Assembly (NCBI GenBank): GCA_028274465.1
Contig: CM051455.1
Coordinates: 122,485,462 to 122,549,461 of the forward strand
DNA from: Plantago ovata
Lineage: Eukaryota > Streptophyta > Magnoliopsida > Lamiales > Plantaginaceae
Length of the DNA: 64,000 bases
Direction: 5' to 3'
The translations under genes were made by a program, and so were the position numbers. Within the stretch, counting starts at the first letter, position 1; each line of letters starts with the position of its first letter. Below the pieces are notes generated by a model, which saw only the letters and a program-made list of their open reading frames with translations, ran no database searches and was not told where the DNA came from. This document shows positions 23,540 to 32,821 of this stretch, piece by piece.

Positions 23540-24335
23540 TATGATCATCGGGACTTGTGGTAGTGGCGGTAGTTCCATCAATAGATCGGATAGGACCAAT
23601 TCAACCATCTGTATCATCATTGTCCCTATTGTCTTCATTGTCACTACTGTCACGCACATTGTCACTAGTAGAGTTGTAGTGTCGAAGGGAACCTTCAAGA
23701 TTGGCCGCCTCTGCTATGGAATCTTCCATCCGGTATCTCTCCAATAAGTTGTGAATTGTTGAAGGGGAAAGGCCAGTGGTATCAGAACCTCCCTCTCCAA
23801 TGTTTTACACCCCGTGGAGGTTACAGCAAGCTGCTCGGATATTCAGAGGTTGTCTGCCATTTTTTCCTATGTCGACCACATTCTCTACAGTTGATGCTCC
23901 CGATGTCTATATGATGCTCCCTTTAGAGCCAGTCAAGGGGTGCCCCAACGAGGGACTGGGCACCCATGTCATTATGTTTTGGAACCAAGCTAGCGCTTCG
24001 GAACCTTCTAGCAACTGCGGACTCAAGATTGAATCCGTCGCTGCAAGATTGTCCCGGTGCCTTCCAGTTCAATCGAACTTTGCAGTCCTTGTGATGGATT
24101 GCTGACGTAATAATGGTTTCTGTCCCTTCGGTGGTGCATGAATAGGCATAGGAGTCCTTACTCCGGGTGTACTCTAGCTCCTCCTCTTGGATAATCCACG
24201 ACGTTGTTGCAAAACCCCTTGGCTCGAACGCACATCTAACGAGGTCACTCTTCTTGACATGGTTGTAATCGATCCCCCTCCAATATTTCATAGTAATCAT
24301 ACGGGAATGCTCCTTTCCTTTGGCATGGTTCCTAC
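23540..24335 (-). pseudogene. Second coding-like block of C1, unknown
   Basis: Sense sequence TACTAAC followed by TTGTTTGTAG (about 24355-24334) looks like a branch point and splice acceptor. The frame then reads MITMKYWRGIDYNHVKKSDL and stays open to 23923. After a stop, a second part near 23747-23600 encodes an acidic stretch (NSTSDNVRDSSDNED) whose pattern is conserved in C2. The position, downstream of Gag-protease with a splice acceptor, is where Athila elements carry an env-like ORF. I did not recognise the protein and do not claim that identity. Confidence 0.45.
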
Positions 24336-25099
24336 AAACAACAGTTAGTACCTCGTATGACACAAAACTGACTCATGCATATGCTAGTGTAAGAACGAAA
24401 CACACAAGTGATAGAATCAACAATCGAGCTCCCCAAACCTTAAATGTCTAGCCTAGCTTCTTCATCATGCAACATACCAATGTAACTACTACATGCAATA
24501 CATCACATTATGCTCTTACTAGACAACCAATATCCTAGATAACAAGGCTCAATTCATACCATAGTAGCGAAAAATTCTAGCATCATAAATCCTCATACTC
24601 AACAATTAAGCATTCTAGCGTCAAATCCACCAACATTACATCAATAAACACAATCATATGCAAGAAATCAAATATAAAGTCATATTGCATAACAAGATAT
24701 ATCATCTAGTAGCAAAATTCCCAAATCAACAATCCAAGCATAATTGAGCATGCAATTGATAGTAAATAACACTTCTAATCACACAAACAACATACCCATG
24801 CATCAAATAAGCATAATTGAAGCTCAAATTAGAAAACCCCCAAATTCGAAAATTAGGGTTCTTAGAATGATACCTCAGATCTGAAAATCTAATGCATAAG
24901 GACGAAATCTGTTCGGATGGAAAGATAGATCATGTAATAGGCTTCGATTTAAGCTAAAGAACACTAAATTTGGTCAAGAAATGAAGAAGTTATGAAGATT
25001 TGAAGTTGAAATTGCGATTTTCGGTTTTTGGGGAGGAGGAATGATGAAGATATGAAGAAAATGAGGAAAAGAGGAAGAATCCGCGTTTTTTTTTAACTT

Positions 25100-25165
25100 C
25101 TGGGGCCGTGGGGCGATTCGCCCCGCACGCGGGGCGGTTCGCCCCGTGCTCCCCGATGCGGGGAG
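25100..25165. repeat. Internal copy of the GC-rich palindromes, C1
   Basis: GGGGCGATTCGCCCC and GGGGCGGTTCGCCCC occur in tandem, framed by CCCCGATGCGGGG, about 250 bp after the Gag-protease ORF. They are the same palindromes as in the LTR, but no TATA box is visible beside them here. Confidence 0.8.
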
Positions 25166-25408
25166 ACGGCTTCCGTCGTCAGAAAACGTGGTTTTAATCC
25201 CCGAAACCAATTTTTTCAAAAAACCACTCAAAAAATATCACTCAAACATAAGCATATACGACACAGACATGAACAAATCCGCATATGAGAAGCAAATAGT
25301 TCAAGAATGAATGCATGCATAAAAGCAGTAAAGAAAGCGATAAAAATTCCGGGTTGCCTCCCGGATAGCGTCATTGTTTAAAGTCTTTGACTCAACTCCT
25401 GTCTGCGC

Positions 25409-27559
25409 CTATCTCTTCTTTTTGCGGGTACTAGGCTTCCCCTTCATTGATCTCCTCTCCATTCCACGAACCTGTGAATAAGAAAGAATATAGGCTGCAA
25501 GACCACAGTAGTGAGTAGTGAAAGAAATATCAGGCGGATCAGATATGGCTTTCAACACATGTTGCTTGCCATCCACTTCAATAGTGCAAGTTCTTTGGTA
25601 GATGTCCATCACGGAGCGTAGTTTCGTCAAGAACGTTCGCCCTAAGAGTATGACATCCCCCGTTCCAGGTGCAGATGGTGGCATAACTACAAAATTGGTG
25701 TATACAGAAGCTTCACCAATCTTGACCAACACATTTTTCACAACGCCTTCGGGTCTCATAAAGGATCCATCCGCCAGTTGCACAATAGCCCTATGCTCAG
25801 ATAGTTTTCCAAGGCTACTCTTTTCGAATACATTCAAAGGGAGTATGTTCGACTAGGATCCCGTGTCTAGTGTGGCACGGACATCTTCAAGCTCACCAAT
25901 CCCTACCTTACCGTTGAAACTTTTAGGGGGTGGCTCGGGATCCTCTAGCTCTTCCTCACTCTCGTCAGTACTAAGGTCCTTCTCTTCTTCCTTAGCCTGT
26001 AGAAGTTCCTCCTTCTTGCAACACTCGCACTTAGCAACCTTTTTTATGGTGATTTCGTCAGGTAGATCACCAGCCAATGTAATGGCATTCGACTTCTCAG
26101 TGTTGCTAGGCAGCTTGCCTTGCTCCCTACTTGCTCCTCGGTCGATCAACTCTTGCATCTTTTGATGGGCTAGCCTAGTGCTCTCTTCCAACCTATCGAG
26201 CCTTGCCCTAGTTTTCTCGGAATCTTCTTCATAATGTTTGAGAAAACTTTGTGTGTGATCAACCATCTTTTGCAAATTCTCCATCAGTTTAGCCGACTTT
26301 GACTTCAGTGGCTCTTTCGGAGCGGGGTTTTCGCAGTGGTCATTACCATAGTTTAGCCTACTACGGTCTTGGTTAGGGCCATAAGTTTGGTTAGCCGGTG
26401 CATATCCTTGATTGTTTCGGAATCCTCTTCTCCAAAATCCACCTCGAGGGTTCCTACCGTCTTGTCCGTAGCTAACTTCTTGAGTACCAAACTCCGTAGC
26501 AAAGGCTTCTTCTTCGCCTCCTCGAGCCCAGTTGCCATCATCGTATGCCAGCTCCGATCTACACATATGAGCCCCATGCCCATAGTTCTTGCATATTCGA
26601 CATACTTCGTTCGAAACAGTTGTTCCGGTGGCGCTCTTGAGGACTTTCTTCAATTCGTTGGTAAAGCACTCGAATTGATCCCCATTCCCCCTATACATAG
26701 GGGCTTCTTGAGTCGGTGGAGCTTCAGGTCCACGTCTCCTAACCATTGCTCTTGGGTCCTTGAACTGCGAACCCTTAGCAAGCCTTTCGAAAACTGCCCA
26801 GACGGCTTCTGCGGTTTCCTCCCAAATATTGCCTCGGCATTGGAAATCCACCACTTGTTGGTTCTCGAAGGTTAGTCCATTGTAGAAGTGTTGGACTAGG
26901 TCAGAAAGTTCAAAACCATGGTGAGGGCACTTGTTCGTGAGATCTTGGAACCTCTCAAACGCGGAGTAGATGGTCTCATCATAGTCCTGCTTGAATCCAG
27001 TGATCTGCGCCTTTAGCGCGGTAGTCAAGGTGTGAGGGAAGTATTTCTCCATGAAAGCTGAAAAAACCTTCTCCCAAGTGTCCGGCGAGCCTGCTGGTAG
27101 AGAACTCAACCATGACTTGGCTCTGTCGCCAAGTCCCATAGCAAAAACCTTCATCCTCAACTCATCCGTTGTTATTTCAGCTCCGGGTCGTGGGAGTTGG
27201 TTGACGAAATCATCGATATCGTTCAAGTACCCCATCACATCTTCCCTTGATAAGCCATAGAACCTCGGAAGTTGTTGGAATGCGTGGTTCTTGATTTCCA
27301 GATCTCGGGTTGCAGACGAAAGAACAATCGCCGGTCCCCTCATACGATCCTTGGTGGGTTGAACCCATGCTTTCAGTGGTCTAGCTTCTGCCATTCCGTC
27401 GATTTCCTTGAAAAGACTGTGTAGAGATTCAGAGAAATCGGTATCCTCTATTTCCTCTAGTGCGCGCCTTTCGAGTAGTCGCCTTCTTTGGTGGTAGACT
27501 CTGTCGATCTCGGCAATTGAATCAGCAAGCGGTGTTCCTGCAGAACGTGTATGCGGCAT
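25409..27559 (-). pseudogene. C1 Gag-protease ORF with one nonsense codon
   Basis: The frame starts MPHTRSAGTPLADSIAEI at 27559. A Retrotrans_gag-like region (WLSSLPAGSPDTWEKVFSAF) covers residues about 160-260. A CCHC knuckle (CRICKNYGHGAHMC) follows at about 320, then a Lys/Glu-rich coiled-coil-like segment, then a retropepsin-type aspartic protease with the LDTGS active-site motif (about 565). The codon just after LDTGS is TAG (25853-25855); in C2 the same codon encodes Tyr. The frame continues past it to 25409 (protease body with GDVILLGRTFL) and ends naturally in KKKR. No reverse transcriptase or integrase follows in any frame. Confidence 0.9.
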
Positions 27560-27683
27560 ACACTATCTGTAACAGACTAGGAAAGCAGTATCAGAGAGAG
27601 ATTAAAAAGGAAAACAAAAACTAATAGAATTAGGAATCGAAAGCTGAAAATATAAACAAATTAAACAGAAAAAAGGAGTATAG

Positions 27684-27701
27684 TCCCCGGCAACGGCGCC
27701 A
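27684..27701 (-). promoter_or_regulatory. Primer binding site of C1
   Basis: Three bases inside the 5' LTR end, the minus strand reads TGGCGCCGTTGCCGGGGA, the same as in C2. This sequence is the primer site of many plant Athila-type elements and is usually assigned to tRNA-Asp. Confidence 0.8.
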
Positions 27702-27704
27702 ATT

Positions 27705-28980
27705 TGATGAACGCGGATTCGTCAGGTCCAGATTCAGCAAATAAATTTGTTAATTAGCCAAAGGCAATCCACAACTACAACGAAAACCGTAGTGTAGCAG
27801 TAGAATGACTCGAATGTCGTTCTCTCAGGACTATAACTAGCTTTATCAAATCTAATTTAGAATATAAAAACAGCAGACGTAATAGCAAAGGGGTTTCTAA
27901 CAGATAATGGAGATTGGTGATAGTATGATCCTTCAAAGCATAACGGGTCGATAATCATGCGTAAATTCCTCGGTCTTGCATGGAGATCTTTGAATCAATC
28001 TAATGTCCTGTTGTAAATATTAAGCACTACGAAGATAACGATTCTGACAAGTCAAGCACTATTGTCCAATTGTGTTCCGTAATTATTCAACACTACGAAG
28101 ATAAACTCGCGAACAGGTCGACGAGGGTCCAATTGTGCATAATAATTAATACAACATACGAGAATTTTGGGCTTAAGCCTGATCAACGAAATAAAGCAAT
28201 AACACGGAGTATAATGCGCGATATAGCCATTAGCACGATTATCTTCCCTTCGCTAAGAATTCACATACTACCACCAACGATAAGTTTAGCTACTCATAAT
28301 AGGCATGCAATCAACAGAAATCATAGAAGAAAACATGTTGAAAGATATAATAAAATAAGTAGAATAAACTGTAAGATACAATGTTACCGAAGGTTGTCAA
28401 TCTCTGAAGAATTGCGATCCTACAAGCTCCAATCTGCTATGAAAAAGAGTCCCCTAAGCTACGAACCCCCAGAACAGGCTCTGGGAAGTCCCTACCTAAA
28501 ACTACAGAGAAAGGTGAGAAAGTAGGTTTGGAAAAGTATGAATTTCGGAGAAAATCTGAGCAACTATATATAGGCCTCGAAATACTGTGGGGCGGTTCGC
28601 CCCACACACCGGGCGGTTCGCCCCGGAGAGTTTTTCACGGAATTCCGCGTTTTCGACGCGTTTTTGGATTTCTTCCCCTTTTCGGACTCGGTTTCTGACT
28701 TCTAGTGGCCTTCTAACCTCCAGATTCGACCCCTAGACTCCAAATCCTATCCGAAAACCTTCAGATACTCCAAATAGGCTTTTGGAACACCAATTCCTTG
28801 TCATCTTCAATATAATTGCCCGGAAATCCTCGATTTTCAACCAAAACCTGTAAAATAAAATCTAAAGGGAAACGTGACACTATTCTAATAAAATGCACTA
28901 AAATATAGCTAAATTAACATAGAGGATAGCTAAAATAGGTGAAAAAGACTCAAATGAAAGTGTAAAATACACATTCATCA
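27705..28980 (-). repeat. 5' LTR of C1
   Basis: This 1276-bp LTR is nearly identical to 20633-21927 apart from a few substitutions and one fewer palindrome (two at about 28588-28625). The low divergence implies insertion later than that of element A. Confidence 0.92.
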
Positions 28981-29173
28981 ATGGCCCCTTCCCTTTTTTA
29001 TTTTTTAATCCGGTAATAGTACAAAATCTGACATATTTCTCTCCTTTAGGGAACACAAATTATAGGTTCCAGTCTAAGCAAACATAGGTATTGGAGCTAA
29101 ATACAATACTTTTGAAAAGCAAGACCCCTTGCAAAATTTTTGCCCTTTCTTGAACCTCATAACGAGTTGCCCT

Positions 29174-29392
29174 GGAAATATTGGTCTAAGGTCCAAGATT
29201 CGGTGATAATTTTGCACTAAGTCTGTACTTTTTATATCCATGCATTTAGATCCGAAAACTTGTAATTAGGTCTTCAATTACACGAAATATTGCAACTAGC
29301 TCCAACAGCTAGTACTGAGCTAGTCTGAATGGTAGACAACCAATTTTTTTGGCCCAACAAACATAGGTATTGGAGCTAAATACAATACTTTT
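29174..29392. repeat. Collapsed last array unit
   Basis: The unit matches the first about 180 bp of a full unit, with a 13-bp deletion near 29325. It then skips about 2.5 kb and resumes with the shared end sequence CAAACATAGGTATTGGAGC before ordinary Copia A leader. It carries no gene fragment. Confidence 0.85.
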
Positions 29393-29516
29393 TGAAAATT
29401 ATAAATTCTAAATTTATATAAAAACAAAACTTTTAAAAATCGAATTAATCATAGAACCAATTGCATCCACATAAACTACAAAATCATACAACATATATAC
29501 GTAATCAATTAACCTG

Positions 29517-29528
29517 GCTCCGATACCA
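29517..29528 (-). promoter_or_regulatory. Primer binding site of Copia A
   Basis: The minus strand reads TGGTATCGGAGC one base after the 5' LTR end. This differs at one position from the complement of plant initiator Met tRNA (TGGTATCAGAGC), the standard Copia primer. It fixes the orientation of element A. Confidence 0.9.
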
Positions 29529-29529
29529 C

Positions 29530-31638
29530 TGTAAGAAAATACGGTCAGAGTTACCCCTACGGTACGCAGCAGAATTTCAAAATTTTTCTTAACATGCAGG
29601 TTAATTGATTATGTATATGCCGTATATATTTAAACACGTCAATTAGAAGACTTACAATACTCCAAAAGCAAGCACAGCTTCCAAGTCTTCATAATAATCC
29701 AGTGAATCTTCTCCTTCGTCGAAGTCGAAGATATCTGCAATACTTTGATTATCTACAAGACAATAAAAGTCAGTTTCCAGCTCCTTGAACCTCAACCTTG
29801 GTATCCACGAATGAACATCTTATCGGAAAGAATGCTAGGATATTCTTGTGTGGCCAAGAAGATGGGGCGGCGGTTTTCCTCCGGTGAGGGGTGGCGCGCG
29901 CGTGGGCTAGGGTGAGGTAGGGGAGAGCTTTTTATTTTCTCTAAGAAAACTGGTAGACAAACTATATGTCTGGGTATTCAACTGTGTGAAAGTCTATGTC
30001 AAAAGCTCTCTAATAGTCTACTATATATAGTAGTCAATAGAAGCCTAATGAATAATCAATTAGACTTCATAAAGGAATAAGAATCTAATTCTTATCGCAC
30101 TAGGAAACCAATTCAAGTCTAGATTCATTCTCAATCAAGTTAGAACTCAATCAGGAAAATCTAACTTATCCCTTGGACTTCTAATAGAGGAAGGAGTCGA
30201 ACTCCTTTCCCTATCTCAGCTGCGCGCGCGCGCTCCCCCAGGGAGGTTAGGTGGGTCCCGATTTTGGGACCCACTTATAGTTCTAAGGCAATTCAAACTC
30301 CAAGTAGATTTTTCCCATGTACATATATTAATTCCAAATTAACATATCCTTTCAAATCAAACCTCTATTATATTTCTAAAATATAATCTTTAATTGTATT
30401 TACATAAAATACAATTAATTAGCCAATTCAATTAATAATTCCAAATCATTAATTGAGCCACAAAATATTATAATTAATTCCAAATCAATTATAATCCATC
30501 AACCACAATTAATTCTAAATTAATTGCGATTCCATCTTCAAGGATATTCGGATAAGCTGAATCACCACATAGTGTGAACCATAGGGCCTCATTGTATTAA
30601 GCAAGTCCTAGACTAGGCAAAATGGAATTCCTAGACGGTTCCATTTGCAATATTAATACATGAGGACGTTTGAGAGGTTTCTCAAAGCAAACCCTTTCGT
30701 TGCGAAGTTTGTTGCGCTCAACGCGGCGATGGTAACGTCCCTTCACCTGACTGACTCGAATGCATCTAGGATCGATGAAGTGTCTATCCCAATAATACAT
30801 CCACGGGCGTCTTCAGTGAGTTGCATGGTGAATCCAATATCTATTATGACCATCATAATAATATTGATACGCTGGCCAGCGGTTTTAACAATCACAACTA
30901 TGAACGACTATGAGCAGTGCTCTCCTGTGCTACACATGAGAGATGAATCCTTCACAGAAACACTTATCATCCCCATTTGTATGTAGCCATAATCCTGGAT
31001 CATGTCTTGGGTCAACTGCTTATTCAGAGCTGACATCGACGAGTCCACCAAGAATATGGGGCAACAAATGTGATGATAAAGTCCTGTAAGTCCAAAGGAC
31101 GACTGGCATCACTTCGACAACTTACCGGTTCCCATAGACACTTCGGTGTAGAGTATACATCGATGGGAGTGTCCGATGGGTACTTCCATTGTTCGGTAAT
31201 CATCCTTCGAACAACTATGCGCAGTTATGGGAACGTTTCTTGATTGTCCAACAATCCGTTCCGTGGCCATGGGATCGGCTCACACTTGCTCTAACATGTA
31301 TAACCTCCACGCATACTAGTCTCAGTTGGTTCATTCAGACCCCTACATCCGAGATGAACCTCGACTAGGGAGAGTTTGGGATAGATGATAACTCATATAG
31401 CTCCCACTATCTGTGTGATCGGTCATCTATCCGAGGGGACATGTTTAATATCAATTCAGACAGAAATAGAGATATGACATGTTGCATGCCTGGTGTAATA
31501 TAAATATGAAAACGATACTCAATAGTCAAACAACAAACATATATTATATTACGTTGACCTGTGTAGTAGTACATATATGCCCTATATAAGGGCTGCATGC
31601 CCTTAATAAGGACTGTCTCTAGGACATATACACTATCA
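29530..31638 (-). repeat. 5' LTR of Copia A
   Basis: This 2109-bp LTR pairs with 2417-4525. The TATA palindrome is at 30018-30033. It is followed by the AGAAT duplication at 31639-31643. Confidence 0.93.
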
Positions 31639-32157
31639 AGAATAACAAATGAATCAACATAATTACATGACAACAAGGATGGTTTGATGTTTGACATCTC
31701 AATAGAACATTCTTCATTGTTGAATGATCCGTCATTGTTTATAGGGCTCATTAAATCTGGGCCCCCTGTTAGATGTCCCAATTACATCTGAAGGACCATT
31801 AGTAGATCAATTACATTCAGCCTCCAAGTACATGTATTTTAATTACATTCAGGTCCACGATCTTGACTTTCGACGATTTAAATCGTGGAAAGGACAAAAA
31901 CACCCCTGCCGGAAAGTTTGATTATTCTCTCACCCAAACAGCTTGGTTTAACACGTGCCAGGCACGTGAGGGACCTGGATGTAATTGAATTGCATCTATT
32001 TGGGGGTTAAATGTAATTGAGAGTTAGCCGTTAAGATTCAAAAAAATAGCCGTTGGAGTTGAATTTGGCCCTATTTAAAGACCTCAAAACTTCATTTTTT
32101 TCACTTTTTCATACTTCCATCAATTCCACTTTGATAATTGTTTTTCTAGGCTTGAAA

Positions 32158-32556
32158 ATGAGTTCTTCAAGTGTTCTCCGGCCTGTTTGCAAGAGGTCTC
32201 AATGTCGAAAGCGTACGGTACTTTCCGTGTCAAGCGAAGGAAGATTTAGTTGGAATTGTCCATCCCACGGATGGTCGGAATGGGCGAATGATCAAGATGC
32301 ACCTTCACGGCGTGGGGAGATTATACATCCTGAGGTTTTGTGGGAATTTTCTCCCACAAACAACCCACAGCGCGTGCAACAAAGAGAAGAGATTGTTGAT
32401 GTGCAAAGAAGTGAACTAGAGGAAGCAAAAAAGGGGAAACAAAGGAGGCCAAGAAATGTTCAAGACAAATATAGTCTAATTAGGCAACTAATTTGCCTAA
32501 ATTTACTGCTACTGGCTATGTACCTTGTTGTTCAAATATTTCAATCAGTCAAGTAA
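32158..32556 (+). CDS. Small zinc-finger-like, membrane-anchored protein within the MULE
   Basis: The ATG at 32158 opens a 132-residue intact frame. Near the N-terminus, a Cys/His pattern (VCKRSQC, then NCPSHGWSEW) resembles GRF-type zinc fingers, with His in place of the usual last Cys. A charged helical region follows (QQREEIVDVQRSELEEAKK), then a C-terminal hydrophobic segment (LICLNLLLLAMYLVVQIF) long enough to span a membrane. A TATA-like CTATTTAAAG lies about 80 bp upstream. Transcription would be convergent with the transposase gene, like mudrA and mudrB in maize MuDR, but I see no reason to call it a mudrB homologue. It is intact although the transposase is broken. Role unknown. Confidence 0.6.
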   Translation: MSSSSVLRPVCKRSQCRKRTVLSVSSEGRFSWNCPSHGWSEWANDQDAPSRRGEIIHPEVLWEFSPTNNPQRVQQREEIVDVQRSELEEAKKGKQRRPRNVQDKYSLIRQLICLNLLLLAMYLVVQIFQSVK

Positions 32557-32821
32557 TCATAGTGCAATGTAAATAAAGAGTCTTGTTGAAGCTATTCCAA
32601 ATGTTGATTACATGACAATGTTTGCTGCATCCATAACCAAATATCACCACAATTTCACAACTTAAACATCATAGCAGTTTAATCTACTTCAAAACAAAAG
32701 GAGAATGACAGTAGTTTCATCCTCAACAAAAGACAATTACAGTATCATCATGTAACAAAGGAAGCAACATAATTCAATGAAAAGTGGTGTTTGCCCAAAA
32801 CAAAAAAAGAACAGTTCTTCC

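Larger units (their letters stand above)
20633..28980 (-). mobile_element. Gypsy-like Gag-protease-only element C1
   Basis: This is an 8348-bp LTR element on the minus strand inside array unit 4. It is flanked by the duplication ATGGC (20628-20632 and 28981-28985). LTRs (20633-21927, 27705-28980) start TGATGAACG and end TTCATCA on the plus strand. The primer site, the gag with Retrotrans_gag-like sequence and CCHC knuckle, and the GGGAGGCAACCCGG motif after the ORF resemble the Athila/Tat branch of plant Ty3/Gypsy. It has no reverse transcriptase, RNase H or integrase, and the related copy C2 has the same structure. It must therefore depend on another element for movement. Confidence 0.92.
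9756..29392. repeat. Tandem array of about 2.77-kb units with gene fragments
   Basis: Direct repeats start with GGAAATATTGG at 9756, 12529, 15307, 18053 and 29174. Units 1-3 are 2773, 2778 and 2746 bp. Unit 4 is about 2768 bp once Gypsy-like element C1 is subtracted. The fifth is only a remnant that jumps from GGCCCA (about 29356) straight to the end-of-unit sequence ACAAACATAGGTATTGGAGC. Units differ by scattered substitutions and small indels, so amplification is recent. In order, each unit contains leader-like sequence, an eIF3d fragment (+), a second gene's 5' fragment (-), a third coding-like block (+), and a GGGC-rich segment. The array lies within the Copia A leader. Confidence 0.93.
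2417..31638 (-). mobile_element. Ty1/Copia retrotransposon A (nested host element)
   Basis: This is a full-length Copia element on the minus strand. Two 2109-bp LTRs (2417-4525 and 29530-31638) begin TGTAAG and end TATCA as read on the plus strand. They are flanked by the direct 5-bp duplication AGAAT (2412-2416 and 31639-31643). A primer site complementary to initiator Met tRNA lies beside the right LTR, and a polypurine tract beside the left LTR. The internal region holds one broken gag-pol and a leader filled by a tandem array (9756-29392), itself interrupted by Gypsy-like element C1. Without array and C1 the element would be about 9.6 kb. It cannot now make a full polyprotein. Confidence 0.93.
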
